Positions 1-10,069 are shown, counted from the first letter of the stretch. The stretch is 64,000 nucleotides of DNA from Dehalococcoidia bacterium (GCA_003104995.1 PQAO01000032.1:62001-126000); one strand, 5' to 3'. Numbers and translations: made by a program. Notes: generated by a model from the letters alone, not told the origin.

Positions 1-1027
<1,027 letters not shown>

Positions 1028-1936
1028 TTAGTCGCGAAGGCTCACGAGGCTCCCATCATACTTGCGCCCCCGGATTGCGGCACGAATCCGCCGGAACGCC
1101 GACCCCACCCCTGACGGGTCCCGCCGCGCCGCGCTCGCCTCCACCAGGTGGCACACCTCCCGGTAGCCCAGCCGCGCGTACGCCGCGACTGCCGGCGTGT
1201 TGTTCGGGTCCACCGTCAGCACCACATGGTCGCAATATTCCAACAGCGTCTCAGTCACGGCGCTCGTTGCCGCCGTTGCGTAACCGTGTCCCCGGTACGA
1301 AGGGTGCGTGAACACGTTCCCGACCACCGCTATGCCCTCATGGCGCGATACGACGTGCGTGCCTGCCACCGCCACCAGCCGTCCCTCCCGCACCACCCCG
1401 CGGTACACGCCGCTTTCGATGTGGTCTGGCACGTAGTAGCTCGGCCCGCCCTCGCTCCCGTACAGGCTGTTCAGCTTGCGGATGTCCAGACCCGTCAGCC
1501 CAACCGTCGGCACGTCGCGCATCGGTGCGAAGCTCGCGCGCTCGACGCCCATCCGGATCATTGGCTGCTGGGTAGCCAGCCGGTACACCCGCCGCAGCAC
1601 TTCCAGGTGCTGCGGCTGACACGTCGCGTAGGTCTGCGCCGTCCCCGGGTGGATCGTCAGGATGGCCAGCACCGCGTCCGGGTCGCCCATCACGAACGTC
1701 GCGTCTCCCAGTCCGCCCCGGCTGTGCAACACCAGGCCGGTCCCGGTTGTCCCGCGCGCGTAGTACCACTGCGTCCGCGGAAAGAGCGCCGGTTCCAGCT
1801 GCCCGAGTGCATAGGCCGTGTACTCGACCCGCGGCGCGAGGACCGACCGGATGGCCTGGATGTCCGTCAGCGGCTGGACCACGTAGTCCAACCGCTCCCG
1901 GGCCACTCCCTGCCACCGGACTTCGCGCTCCGCCAT
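1028..1936 (-). CDS. GNAT-family N-acetyltransferase
   Basis: A 302-residue cytosolic protein. Its C-terminal half (about residues 160-270) has a GNAT acyl-CoA fold: the VVGNVFTHPSYRGHGYATAA segment is the motif A loop that binds acetyl-CoA, followed by the AAYARLGYREV strand-helix typical of motif B. The N-terminal half is not recognised and may set substrate choice. Its start codon overlaps the stop of the PfkB kinase gene by one base (TGATG), and ahcY follows, so it is cotranscribed with SAM-salvage genes. The substrate cannot be read from the sequence. Confidence 0.8.
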   Translation of the reverse strand: MAEREVRWQGVARERLDYVVQPLTDIQAIRSVLAPRVEYTAYALGQLEPALFPRTQWYYARGTTGTGLVLHSRGGLGDATFVMGDPDAVLAILTIHPGTAQTYATCQPQHLEVLRRVYRLATQQPMIRMGVERASFAPMRDVPTVGLTGLDIRKLNSLYGSEGGPSYYVPDHIESGVYRGVVREGRLVAVAGTHVVSRHEGIAVVGNVFTHPSYRGHGYATAATSAVTETLLEYCDHVVLTVDPNNTPAVAAYARLGYREVCHLVEASAARRDPSGVGSAFRRIRAAIRGRKYDGSLVSLRD

Positions 1937-2850
1937 CAGCCATCGACCTCAAAGTGAGTCAGTTCCCGGAATTGCCGGTACCTGCCGTCCACCTCTTCCC
2001 GTGTCAGTGTCAGCAGCCGCGATGGCCCCAGCCCTTCTACCGAGAACGATGCCACCGTCGACCCGTAGATGATCGCCCGCCGGATTTCTCGGCGCGTGAT
2101 CTCCGGCACCGTGTCGAGGTAGCCGAGGAACCCTCCCGCGAACGAGTCCCCGGCGCCCGTGGGGTCGACGACGTCCTCAAGCGGATAGCCCGGCGCCACG
2201 AAGTAATCTTCCCCGCTTACGAACGCCGCACCGTATTCGCCGAGCTTCACGATCACGCCCTTCACCCCATTCGAAACCAGGTCCCGCCCCGCCCTCGCGA
2301 TGCTCGGCATCTGTGCCAGCTCGCGCACTTCGCTCTCGTTCAGCGTCACGAAGTCCGCCCGCCGGATGGTCTGGCGGAGCTCTTCCGGGGTCTCGTCGAT
2401 GAACATCTTGATCGTGTCCACCAGCGTTACTCTCGGTGCCCGCAACCCCGAAAGCAGTTCCCCCTGGTACACCGGGTGCCCCGCCGCCAGGCAGGCCGCC
2501 GTGCAGTCATCCCACTCCGGCAGCAGCGGCGGCAGGTGATCGATACTCACGCCCAGCTCCGGGTACCACGTCTCCCGGGAGTTCATGTCGTAGCTGTAGC
2601 GGGCACCCCAGCGGCTCGTCTTCCCGCCCTTGATCGTCTGCAACCCCGCCAGGTCGATCCGCGGACGCTCCAGCTTTCGCCGCATTTCATCCGGGAAATC
2701 CTCCCCCACAGCCGCCAGCAGCCGCACATCCGTGAACAACGACCCGGCCAGCGCCGCGCACGTCGCGGATCCCCCCAGCGAGTCCGTCACGCTCGTAAAC
2801 GGCGTCTCGATGTCGTCGATCGCCACCCACCCCGAGACCAGCATCGTCAT
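1936..2850 (-). CDS. PfkB-family kinase, possible adenosine kinase
   Basis: A 304-residue ribokinase-fold kinase. The N-terminal LGGSATCAAL segment (about 25-34) is the substrate-binding GG motif, and DPTGAGDSFAGGF (about 228-240) is the PfkB signature holding the anion hole and the catalytic Asp of GAGD. It lies between mtnP (ATGA overlap) and a GNAT gene, in an operon ending in ahcY, whose product is adenosine. An adenosine kinase role, or phosphorylation of another nucleoside or sugar of this pathway, is therefore the best guess. That is inferred from neighbours; PfkB sequences alone rarely give the substrate. Confidence 0.85.
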   Translation of the reverse strand: MTMLVSGWVAIDDIETPFTSVTDSLGGSATCAALAGSLFTDVRLLAAVGEDFPDEMRRKLERPRIDLAGLQTIKGGKTSRWGARYSYDMNSRETWYPELGVSIDHLPPLLPEWDDCTAACLAAGHPVYQGELLSGLRAPRVTLVDTIKMFIDETPEELRQTIRRADFVTLNESEVRELAQMPSIARAGRDLVSNGVKGVIVKLGEYGAAFVSGEDYFVAPGYPLEDVVDPTGAGDSFAGGFLGYLDTVPEITRREIRRAIIYGSTVASFSVEGLGPSRLLTLTREEVDGRYRQFRELTHFEVDG

Positions 2851-3779
2851 ACCGTCACTCCCAGCCGGCGCTCAAGTATCGGCCCAAGCCGCTGCCGGTC
2901 TTCCTTGCCAATCATCTCCGGACTCGTCACCAGTGCTGCATCCAATGCTGCATCGCACCCACACGCCCCGCGCCCTGGGAGCGCTTCCGCCAGGTTGCGC
3001 ACCGCCTCCTGGGCCACGGCCACGTTCTGCTTCAGCGTGTCGAACACCGTCCGGGCATCCACCGCCTCGTGACCCGCGTGGCCGGCGTCATAGTCTGTCA
3101 CTGCCGCCAGCGTCGCGTAGCAGAGCTCCGCCTCGCGGGCCAGCTTTGCCTCCGGCAGGGCCGTCATCCCCACCACGCTCGCGCCCCACCCCCGCTGCAG
3201 TTCGCCCTCGGCGCGTGTGCCGAACGCCGGTCCCTCGATGACCACATACGTGCCACTCCCGTGCACGGTCGCTCCCGCTGCCTGGGCGGCATCCCGCGCG
3301 GCCAGCCGCAGCGCGGGGCAAAACGGCTCCGCGAAGGCGATGTGCGCCACCACCCCGTCGCCGAAGAAGGTGGCTGGCCGGCCGCCGTTGGTCCGGTCGA
3401 TCAGTTGGTCTGGTGTCACCAGGTGCCCCGGCGCATAGTCTTCCCGCAGGCTCCCCACCGCCGAGATCGAGAGCACTCGCTCCACACCCAGCCGCTTCAA
3501 CGCCCAGAAATTCGCCCGCTGCGGCAGTTCCGAAGGCAGCAACCGGTGTCCCCGCCCGTGCCGCGCGAGAAACGCCACCCGCGTCCCCACGATCGTCCCG
3601 ATCCGGATCGCGTCGCTGGGCGCGCCGTAGGGCGTGTCGAACTCCACTTCCTCGATGGCGACCAGTCCGGGCATGTCATAAAACCCTGACCCACCGACGA
3701 CCGCAAGGGGAATCGAACCTGTCACGCGAACCCTGTCTCGATGGAGATGAACAGAGTTTACGGCTTCCGTGCCTGTCAT
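2847..3779 (-). CDS. mtnP: S-methyl-5'-thioadenosine phosphorylase
   Basis: Splits methylthioadenosine with phosphate into adenine and methylthioribose-1-phosphate. The 310-residue protein belongs to nucleoside phosphorylase family 2. Visible motifs are VVGGSGFYDMPG for phosphate binding, ARHGRGHRLLPSELPQRANFWAL, the YVVIEGPAFGTRAE block, and GMTALPEAKLAREAELCYA, which precedes the TDYDAG base-contact region. ATG 3779 forms an ATGA overlap with mtnA; a longer open frame exists upstream but has no family resemblance. Its product is the substrate of MtnA, and the adenine released can be used by the apt product encoded at 5392-5904. Confidence 0.95.
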   Translation of the reverse strand: MTGTEAVNSVHLHRDRVRVTGSIPLAVVGGSGFYDMPGLVAIEEVEFDTPYGAPSDAIRIGTIVGTRVAFLARHGRGHRLLPSELPQRANFWALKRLGVERVLSISAVGSLREDYAPGHLVTPDQLIDRTNGGRPATFFGDGVVAHIAFAEPFCPALRLAARDAAQAAGATVHGSGTYVVIEGPAFGTRAEGELQRGWGASVVGMTALPEAKLAREAELCYATLAAVTDYDAGHAGHEAVDARTVFDTLKQNVAVAQEAVRNLAEALPGRGACGCDAALDAALVTSPEMIGKEDRQRLGPILERRLGVTV

Positions 3780-4804
3780 GGCTGCGCCACCAGTTCGGCC
3801 AGTGAACTGCCGTACGGCGCACGGGCCACCCCTGCCTCGGTGATTATCGCGGAGACCAGCTCGCCCGGCGTCACGTCGAACGCCGGGTTGTACGCCCCCA
3901 GCCCTTCCGGGCTCCACCGCTGCCCGCCGAAGCCGCCCACCTCCTCGTCGGGGCGAAACTCGATTGGGATCTCCCGCCCGCTGTCACAGCCTGCGTCGAT
4001 CGTCGTCCACGGCGCAGCGATGTAGAACGGCACGCCATGCCGCGCCGCCACCACAGCCAGCCCGTAGGTGCCGATCTTATTCGCGCTGTCGCCATTCATC
4101 GCGATCCGGTCTGCGCCCGTGATCACCGCCTGTATCCGCCCCGAGGCAATCAGTGCCGCCGCCGCCGTATCCGGCAACAACGAAGCGGGAATGCCCGCCC
4201 GCGCCAACTCCCATGCCGTCAGCCGCGCCCCCTGGAGCAACGGCCTGGTTTCCGTGGCGTAACAGTGGGCCAGCCGCCCCTCCGCGTGCGCTACGCGGAT
4301 CACGCCCAGCGCCGTCCCAATCCCCCCGGTCGCCAGCGCCCCGGTGTTGCAGTGGGTCAGCACCGCCGCGCCCTCCGGCAGCAGCGCAGCGCCGTGTCGC
4401 GCCAGCGCAAGGTCTTCGCGCTTTCTCCGCTCCATGTGGTCTCCGGCGAACTGCCACAGCCGTGCCCGCCGCGCGCCTGGCTCGTCGGCCTCTGCCAGCG
4501 CGGCATGCATTGCCACCCGCGCCCCCCACGAAAGCTCCACCGCCGTCGGCCGTGTCGCGGATATCTCCTCAGCCGCTGCCCGCAAGGCACCGTCCGTTGT
4601 TCCCCGCTCCTCCCCCGCGAGTGCCATGCCTGCCGCCCCGCAAATCCCGAGCAGCGGCGCACCCCGCACCCGCAACGCCGCGATCGCTTCGCACATCGCC
4701 GCCACCGTCTCGATGCGCAGCCACACTTCGCGCTGCGGGAGCATGGTCTGGTCCAGGACTTCCACGGCCGGCGCCGCCAGCCGCACAGGAGAGAATGTTT
4801 CCAC
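3776..4804 (-). CDS. mtnA: Methylthioribose-1-phosphate isomerase
   Basis: Converts methylthioribose-1-phosphate to methylthioribulose-1-phosphate in methionine salvage. The 342 residues show the family features: LRVRGAPLLGICGAAGMAL near 45-65, the THCNTGALATGG loop with the catalytic Cys near 148, and the TGADRIAMNGDSANKIGT block with the catalytic Asp near 232. The start is GTG 4804; a TAGACT -10 box ends 6 nt before it, so the mRNA may be leaderless. It heads the five-gene salvage operon. No mtnB, C, D or K is visible, so the later steps or an alternative shunt lie elsewhere. Confidence 0.96.
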   Translation of the reverse strand: METFSPVRLAAPAVEVLDQTMLPQREVWLRIETVAAMCEAIAALRVRGAPLLGICGAAGMALAGEERGTTDGALRAAAEEISATRPTAVELSWGARVAMHAALAEADEPGARRARLWQFAGDHMERRKREDLALARHGAALLPEGAAVLTHCNTGALATGGIGTALGVIRVAHAEGRLAHCYATETRPLLQGARLTAWELARAGIPASLLPDTAAAALIASGRIQAVITGADRIAMNGDSANKIGTYGLAVVAARHGVPFYIAAPWTTIDAGCDSGREIPIEFRPDEEVGGFGGQRWSPEGLGAYNPAFDVTPGELVSAIITEAGVARAPYGSSLAELVAQP

Positions 4805-4810
4805 GCCTTC

Positions 4811-4816
4811 AGTCTA
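4811..4816 (-). promoter_or_regulatory. -10 box of the mtnA operon
   Basis: TAGACT on the minus strand, 6 nt before GTG 4804. The predicted transcript begins at or beside the start codon. No good -35 hexamer is seen. Confidence 0.6.
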
Positions 4817-4825
4817 CGGCCACGG

Positions 4826-5269
4826 CTACCGCGAAGCCTTGATCGACCCCTCGACTTCGTCGAGATCTGCCCGCAGGTTCGCACGCGTTCGCGCCTTCAC
4901 CCCCCGTAACACCTCGCCTACCTGCCGCGCGAGACTGGCCGACACCGTCTGCACGAGTGCCCGCCCCGAGTCCGTAAGCGCCAACCGCACCGCCCGCCGG
5001 TCGCCAAGGTCTCGCTGCCGCGTGATATGACCGGCCCGTTCCAGCCGGTCCAGCACCCCGGTCACCGTCTGCGACTGTCGCGAAAGGTGGTCAGCCACCA
5101 GGTGCGGCTGGGGCCGGTCGAACGAGTCGATCGCCAGCAGCGTCACCGCCTGCACGAACGTGATTCCCTGCTCCCGCGTCAGCCGCAGGTCCAGTTCCCG
5201 CACGGCCGCATTCGTCGTCCGGTAGAGCCCCGTCACCAGGGCCACGTCGTCCGCCGATTCCCCATTCAT
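4826..5269 (-). CDS. MarR-family transcriptional regulator
   Basis: A 147-residue winged-helix regulator. Residues 55-110 hold the recognition helix and wing (LVADHLSRQSQTVTGVLDRLERAGHI region, then RDLGDRRAVRLALTDSGRAL), the most typical MarR stretch. It probably binds DNA as a dimer and responds to a small ligand. It lies 21 nt upstream of mtnA on the same strand, but mtnA has its own -10 box. Targets are unknown; the adjoining salvage operon and apt are the nearest candidates. Confidence 0.88.
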   Translation of the reverse strand: MNGESADDVALVTGLYRTTNAAVRELDLRLTREQGITFVQAVTLLAIDSFDRPQPHLVADHLSRQSQTVTGVLDRLERAGHITRQRDLGDRRAVRLALTDSGRALVQTVSASLARQVGEVLRGVKARTRANLRADLDEVEGSIKASR

Positions 5270-5276
5270 GCGGTCG

Positions 5277-5282
5277 ATGGTA
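5277..5282 (-). promoter_or_regulatory. -10 box of the MarR gene
   Basis: TACCAT, 7 nt before ATG 5269, giving a predicted leader of zero to one nucleotide. Confidence 0.5.
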
Positions 5283-5391
5283 GCACCGGCGGATCTTCAA
5301 TAGGTGAGTAAGCCATTACTGGTAAGGGTTCTGTAACGTTCTCTCCGCACTTCTCTCCCCGCCTGCAACCCGAAAGGGCTCCCGGTGTCCA

Positions 5392-5904
5392 TCAGTAGGT
5401 AATCAGGCTGTAGACCGCGTACCCATGCAGCCGGGCTCGCCCGCCGATCTCTTCCAGCTCCACTGCGAACCCGAACCCGGCAACCACCCCGCCGATCACC
5501 TCCACCAGCTTCGCCGTCGCGAGAGCCGTCCCGCCCGTCGCAAGCAGGTCGTCCACCACGTACGCCCGCGTCCCCGGCGCCAGCGCATCAACGTGGATGT
5601 CCAGCCGGCTCTCCCCGTACTCCAGCGAGTACTCCACCGTCTGCCGCGCCGCCGGCAGCTTCCCCTCTTTGCGCACCGGCACAAAGGGCAGGCCCAGCCG
5701 GTCGGCCACCGGCGCACCGAACACGAAACCGCGCGACTCGATCCCCACAATCGCGTCTGCTTCACGCCCGCGCGCGTCCTTCGTCAGCGCATCCAGCACT
5801 TTCCGGAACGCCTCGGGTTCCGCAAGCAGCGGTGTGATGTCCCGGAACAGGATCCCCGGCCGCGGGAAGTCCGGCACGTCGCGGATATGCGCCTTCAGGT
5901 CCAT
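5392..5904 (-). CDS. apt: Adenine phosphoribosyltransferase
   Basis: Joins adenine to PRPP to form AMP. The 170-residue protein opens with DLKAHIRDVPDFPRPGILFRD, the standard Apt N-terminus with the adenine-binding FPRPGI, then has IESRGFVFGAPVA and the PRPP-binding loop YVVDDLLATGGTALA near residue 125. ATG 5904 starts exactly at the family N-terminus and has a TATCAT -10 box 8 nt upstream, so it can be expressed separately from the DUF1501 gene 38 nt upstream. It can salvage the adenine made by MtnP. Length is normal. Confidence 0.96.
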   Translation of the reverse strand: MDLKAHIRDVPDFPRPGILFRDITPLLAEPEAFRKVLDALTKDARGREADAIVGIESRGFVFGAPVADRLGLPFVPVRKEGKLPAARQTVEYSLEYGESRLDIHVDALAPGTRAYVVDDLLATGGTALATAKLVEVIGGVVAGFGFAVELEEIGGRARLHGYAVYSLITY

Positions 5905-5912
5905 CGGCACGA

Positions 5913-5918
5913 ATGATA
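5913..5918 (-). promoter_or_regulatory. -10 box of apt
   Basis: TATCAT, 8 nt before ATG 5904, inside the 38-nt gap after the DUF1501 gene. It gives apt its own start of transcription. Confidence 0.55.
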
Positions 5919-5942
5919 CGCGACCAGCCAGCCCATGCCCGG

Positions 5943-7190
5943 TTACGCCGCCAGGAAACCCAGCTGTTCCCACTGTTGCCCGAGCAGTTCCGCATGGGGC
6001 ACGCCCAGCCACCGCTCGATGACCGTCGCGTAGACCCTCCGGAAGTCCGTCGTGTACGGGACGTTCCCGTTGTCCACCAGCGCGCTCAGGTCCGGAGCAT
6101 CACCGAAGAGCCCCGGTTGCACCCCGTTCCCCAGCGCGAACAGCACGCTCCCGGCTCCGTGGTCCGTGCCCCCGTTGGCGTTCTCTTCCACCCGCCGGCC
6201 AAACTCGCTCCAGGTCAGCACCAGCACGTCGTCCGCCTTCCCGTGCGCCGCGAGGTCCTGGTAGAACGCAGTCAGGCCCCCATCGAGCGTCTCCATCAAC
6301 CCGGTGTGCTCGTCCGCCTGGTTGTTATGCGTATCGAACCCGCCCAGCGTGATGTGCCCCACACGCATCCCCAGGTCCCCCACGATCGCCTCCGCCAGCA
6401 CCGAGAGTCCCGACCCAAACGACGAATCCGGGTACTCCACTGCAGGCGTATAGGTGCTCGCCACCTCCTGCAGCATCTTCGAACTCGACATCGCCGTCTC
6501 AACGGTCGTCTCCAGGAGCGCCCCGTACGGCGACGCCGCCGGGTACTGCTCATACAGCTTCAGCATCGTCGCCGTCCGCGCGTGAGACGGGTCCCCGAGC
6601 TTGCCGCCCACCTTCACCCCGTAGTCCTCGGGATTCCGCACAGAGGGCACCGCGATCTTCGGCGAGCGCATCTCATCCGGCGTCGATGCGCCGATGTTGA
6701 AGCCCAGGAATGGGTCATGTTCTTCGCTCTCCAGTTTCTCCAGCGTGCGCCCCAGCCACCCGTTGTCGAGCTCCATCTTCGGGTCGCCCGCCTGCCAGAT
6801 CGCCATCGATTTGAAGTGGCTGTAATTCTGTCCGGGGTACCCCACGCCGCGCACTACCGCCAGCTTCCCCGCGTCCCACAGCCCCTTCATCCCTGTCAGC
6901 GACGGGTGCAGCCCAAAGCCTTCCGCCAGCGGGAGCACCCCCTCTTCGGCGATCCCGAGCGTCCTCCGCGCCGAGCGGTACGCCGGGTCCGAGGCTGGCA
7001 CCACCGTGTTCAGGCCGTCGTTCCCACCTGCCAGCTGGACCAGCACGAGCGTCTTCTTGTTGCCCGGGCCCACCAGCGTTCCGCTGTTTTGGGCCGCGAA
7101 CGCCACCGCCCCCTTGAGCACCGACTGCGCCGTCGTCCCGATACTGACCAGGGCGACTCCGCCCTTCACAAAGTCCCTTCGCGTGAGCAT
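5943..7190 (-). CDS. DUF1501 protein with Tat signal
   Basis: A 415-residue predicted exported protein. It begins LTRRDFVKGG, a twin-arginine motif, followed by a hydrophobic stretch to about residue 30. The mature part has the DUF1501 pattern: LVLVQLAGGNDGLNTVVP near 50, then GFDTHNNQ and LTWSEFGRRVEENANGGTDHG, a sulfatase/alkaline-phosphatase-like arrangement of His, Asp and Glu residues. ATG 7190 has a GGAGGAG Shine-Dalgarno and starts right at the Tat motif; the longer upstream frame is not homologous. It follows its usual partner, a DUF1800 gene, by 31 nt. Function is unknown, probably acting outside the membrane. Confidence 0.9.
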   Translation of the reverse strand: MLTRRDFVKGGVALVSIGTTAQSVLKGAVAFAAQNSGTLVGPGNKKTLVLVQLAGGNDGLNTVVPASDPAYRSARRTLGIAEEGVLPLAEGFGLHPSLTGMKGLWDAGKLAVVRGVGYPGQNYSHFKSMAIWQAGDPKMELDNGWLGRTLEKLESEEHDPFLGFNIGASTPDEMRSPKIAVPSVRNPEDYGVKVGGKLGDPSHARTATMLKLYEQYPAASPYGALLETTVETAMSSSKMLQEVASTYTPAVEYPDSSFGSGLSVLAEAIVGDLGMRVGHITLGGFDTHNNQADEHTGLMETLDGGLTAFYQDLAAHGKADDVLVLTWSEFGRRVEENANGGTDHGAGSVLFALGNGVQPGLFGDAPDLSALVDNGNVPYTTDFRRVYATVIERWLGVPHAELLGQQWEQLGFLAA

Positions 7191-7221
7191 CCTGCTCCTC
7201 CTTGAACGTCTTGAGCCGGTC

Positions 7222-8853
7222 CTAGACCAGCTGATATTCCGGGCTTGCCAGCACCAGGTAGGCCACTGCCGCCGCTCGTTCCGCGCCCGCCGGGATCGTG
7301 GCCGCGAACGCATACAGCGACTCCCGCGACCCCTGCGCCACGTCGTCATCGACCAGGATTTGTAGCGCTGCATCGACCAGTGCCTCGGGCGTCGGTTGAT
7401 CCGCCAGCGCGGGGATCGCAATGGGCCGCCCTCGCGGGTACAGGAACGCGTCCAGGAAATTCACCCGCCCAAAGAACGTCCCCGAGGAAAGCCATGCCTC
7501 GCCGCCGGGCCACCCGGCAACGCTCGGTGGCTCGAACAACCGCTGGTCCATGCCGGCCGCACTCTGCTCGATCGTTTGCCAGTTCGTCTCGATCCCCAGT
7601 GACCGCACCGCACCCACCACGAACTCGACCGGACTCCGCACCAGCGACCGGTACGCTCGCATCGACCCGAACTCGTCGCTCACGAGGATCGCCCGTACGA
7701 CCTCCCGGACGCTGTGGCCCGAACCGTCCCAGACCTCCACGAGCCGGTCTACCGTCTCCTCATCCGGGTTGCGATACGCCAGGTCGCTAAAGAGCCGCCG
7801 CGTGATGAACCGCCCCGTCGCAGGCTGCTCCATGATGACTCTGACGACATCCTCGCCGCCGAAGTCCCCCGTCTGCCCCAGGAACGTCTTGCTCCCCGAA
7901 TCGTGCAGCCGTGCGTCCAGCCGGAACTCCGGCTCCCACGCCGCCCATATCTGGTCCAGCCACTCGGCCCGTTCGCGCTCGCTCAGTCCCTCGGGCGGCC
8001 TCTCCCGCGACGGCCGTGTCAGCCGCCACCCCGTGAACGCCCGTGCGCTCTCCCGCACGTCGTCTTCCGTGTAGTTGCCCTCGCCCATCGAGAACAGCTC
8101 CATCAGCTCCCGCGCGTAGTTCTCGTTCGGGTGCTCCTTCGTGCTCTCGATGGTGTTCAGATAGAGCATCATTGCCGGGTCCTTGCTCACCGCCTGCAAC
8201 AGCGCGTCGTACTGTCCCAGCGCGTGCGCCCGGAAGAGCTCGTTCTGCCGCACCATCTGCTTCGCTGTCTGCACCCCCACCTGGCTCACCTGCGAGGTCA
8301 GCAGCCCGTGCCAGAGGTACGTCATCCGCTCTTCCAGCGGCCGCGCCGTATACGCCATCCGTGTCAGCCACCACCGCTGCATGTCCCGGATGAGCGGCGG
8401 CCGCTTCCCGTCGAGACCCCGCCCCGGCGTCGTCAGGTTGAAGGCCTCCCGGGCAATCCGTGCGTCCAGGGCGGCGTTGTCCACCGTCTCATAGTCCACC
8501 AGCCGGTCGACCGCCTTGTCCCGGCTCAGCCCTGCGAACTCCGCGATTTCGGCCTCCGTGCCACCCCACCCGGCCCTCCGCAACAGGTGGGCTGCCCACC
8601 GCTTCGGGTCCTCGATGGGCCCGCTGAGGTCTGGCGTCGGGGTCGCGCTCGGCGCCACCGGCGATCCGCCAGGACTGCTCGGCTCCCGGGCCGCCTTTGG
8701 CGTGTTCGCTCCCCCGGACTGTGAGGCGAGGCCCACAACCGCGGCTCCGGCGCCCGCGGCTGCTGCCGTCACGGCGCCAGCCAGGAGCGCGCGGCGTGTC
8801 GCCGGCCGATCCATGAACCGTGGAGTCTCCAACTTCGGTCTCATCTCTTCCAT
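7222..8853 (-). CDS. DUF1800 protein with Tat-like signal
   Basis: A 543-residue protein. Near the N-terminus ATRRALLAGAVTAAAAGAGAAVV forms a twin-arginine-like signal or membrane anchor. A Ser/Pro-rich linker follows, then the DUF1800 body (HLLRRAGWGGT near 95, RMTYLWHGLLTS near 175, NENYARELMELFSMGEGNYTE near 245, and a C-terminal EFVVGAVRSLG block). It is first of a DUF1800-DUF1501 pair, an arrangement seen in many bacteria with exported proteins of unknown job. ATG 8853 is preferred because GGAG lies 7 nt upstream; 8844 and 8814 are alternatives. Confidence 0.88.
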   Translation of the reverse strand: MEEMRPKLETPRFMDRPATRRALLAGAVTAAAAGAGAAVVGLASQSGGANTPKAAREPSSPGGSPVAPSATPTPDLSGPIEDPKRWAAHLLRRAGWGGTEAEIAEFAGLSRDKAVDRLVDYETVDNAALDARIAREAFNLTTPGRGLDGKRPPLIRDMQRWWLTRMAYTARPLEERMTYLWHGLLTSQVSQVGVQTAKQMVRQNELFRAHALGQYDALLQAVSKDPAMMLYLNTIESTKEHPNENYARELMELFSMGEGNYTEDDVRESARAFTGWRLTRPSRERPPEGLSERERAEWLDQIWAAWEPEFRLDARLHDSGSKTFLGQTGDFGGEDVVRVIMEQPATGRFITRRLFSDLAYRNPDEETVDRLVEVWDGSGHSVREVVRAILVSDEFGSMRAYRSLVRSPVEFVVGAVRSLGIETNWQTIEQSAAGMDQRLFEPPSVAGWPGGEAWLSSGTFFGRVNFLDAFLYPRGRPIAIPALADQPTPEALVDAALQILVDDDVAQGSRESLYAFAATIPAGAERAAAVAYLVLASPEYQLV

Positions 8854-9047
8854 TGCCCTGCTCCATCCCTTCCTTCGGGCGCTTCCACATCCAGATGGCA
8901 TGTCCACCGGAAAAGGTGACGGGCATGCGGGCATGGCTGCCGTTCTTGTGCCCCTTCTACGATCCGGCCTTCCCGGAAAGCCCCCTTTCCCGCCACGCCG
9001 TCACTCCAGATGCCCCATCCGCCATTACGCTCACGGGAGGGAGACCT

Positions 9048-9395
9048 GTGGCTACAACCCGCAAGGGATTCAACCGCGAACGGCACACCGCACTGAAGGT
9101 CGCCTTCGCTGGCCTCGTTCTTGGTGGGTTCAGTCTTGCCTGGGCAGGCTTCGCCGCCTCGCACCCGCCCCGCGACCCGGACGGTCCGCTCGCCGTCGCT
9201 GCGTCCGCGGTTCAGCCAGGCCCCACTGCTACGCCAACCCCGGCAACTACGTCGACAGCTGCCTCACGTGCCCCGGCAACGGCCCCGCCGGCACCGTCCA
9301 CCTCAACGCCCACAGCAGCTGTCGAAGCCACCGCCTCGCCCGCCGCCCCTCGATCCACGACCAGCCAGACCCAACGCCGGACACGGGGCTCCTGA
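9048..9395 (+). CDS. Membrane-anchored Pro/Thr/Ala-rich protein
   Basis: A 115-residue protein starting at GTG 9048, with GGGAGGGAG ending 5 nt upstream. After a basic start (ATTRKGFNRERHTALK) one membrane helix runs from about residue 18 to 40 (VAFAGLVLGGFSLAWAGFAAS). The remainder is a low-complexity stalk of Ala, Thr, Pro and Ser without a fold that can be recognised. Its stop TGA shares a base with the ATG of the ferric-reductase-like gene, so the two are translationally coupled and probably work at the same membrane site. No family was recognised. Confidence 0.75.
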   Translation: MATTRKGFNRERHTALKVAFAGLVLGGFSLAWAGFAASHPPRDPDGPLAVAASAVQPGPTATPTPATTSTAASRAPATAPPAPSTSTPTAAVEATASPAAPRSTTSQTQRRTRGS

Positions 9396-10066
9396 TGAGC
9401 TGGAGACTTTCCGCTCTCGTCGCACTTGGCCTCGTCTCCGGCGTCGTCCTCGCCCACCTCACCCAGGAGAGCGACTCCGCCTCCCGCTCCTGGGATGCCC
9501 TCCGTGCCGCCGGCTTCACCGCCTATCTCCTCCTCTGGTTTTCCACGGTCTCTGGCATCGCCGTCCGCCTGCGCATCCGGCTCGCCTCCGCGCCCATCAC
9601 CTGGCTCCTCGAAGCCCACCGCATGTCCGGCGCCCTCGCCCTTGCGTTCGTCGCGGGCCATGTCGCCGGCATCCTCGCCGACCCCTGGACCGACATCTCC
9701 GTTATGGACGTCGCGGTCGGCACGACCAGCCCCTACCGGCCGGCGGCAGTTCTTCTGGGGTCGATCGCGATGTGGCTCACCGCCGCCGTCCTGCTCTCAA
9801 CCGCTCTCGCCGGCCGCATGAAGAACGCCACCTGGCGCTCACTGCACTACCTCGCCTTCCCCGCCTACCTGGCCTCTCTCCTCCACGGCGTCACCGCCGG
9901 CACCGACTCGGCGGCAGCGCCCGCGGTTGCGCTCTACGCCGCAACCGCCGCTGTGGTCGCGGCCCTGTTCGCCGTCCGCCTGCTCCAGCCCCGCACGGCC
10001 CCGCGGTCATCGTTCTCGCCTGCGCTGGTTGAGGGGCAGGCCCAGTCGCCCCCCACGAAACCCTGA
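9395..10066 (+). CDS. Ferric reductase-like transmembrane protein
   Basis: A 223-residue integral membrane protein with about six hydrophobic helices. It resembles the heme-binding domain of ferric reductases and YedZ/MsrQ: His residues sit in LLEAHRMSG, FVAGHVAG, SLHYLAFPAYLASLLHG, placed on helices as for two stacked b hemes. There is no FAD or NAD domain, so it is the membrane module only. It may pass electrons across the membrane to or from an unknown partner. It starts at ATG 9395 inside the stop of the anchored protein and converges on the M3 peptidase gene with a 3-nt gap. Confidence 0.78.
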   Translation: MSWRLSALVALGLVSGVVLAHLTQESDSASRSWDALRAAGFTAYLLLWFSTVSGIAVRLRIRLASAPITWLLEAHRMSGALALAFVAGHVAGILADPWTDISVMDVAVGTTSPYRPAAVLLGSIAMWLTAAVLLSTALAGRMKNATWRSLHYLAFPAYLASLLHGVTAGTDSAAAPAVALYAATAAVVAALFAVRLLQPRTAPRSSFSPALVEGQAQSPPTKP

Positions 10067-10069
10067 CCG

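Noticed and set aside
5913..7205. Long plus-strand open frame of 430 codons rich in Arg, His and Pro
   Set aside because: It lies opposite the DUF1501 gene; such Arg/His/Pro-rich frames occur opposite every GC-rich gene here and show no domain.
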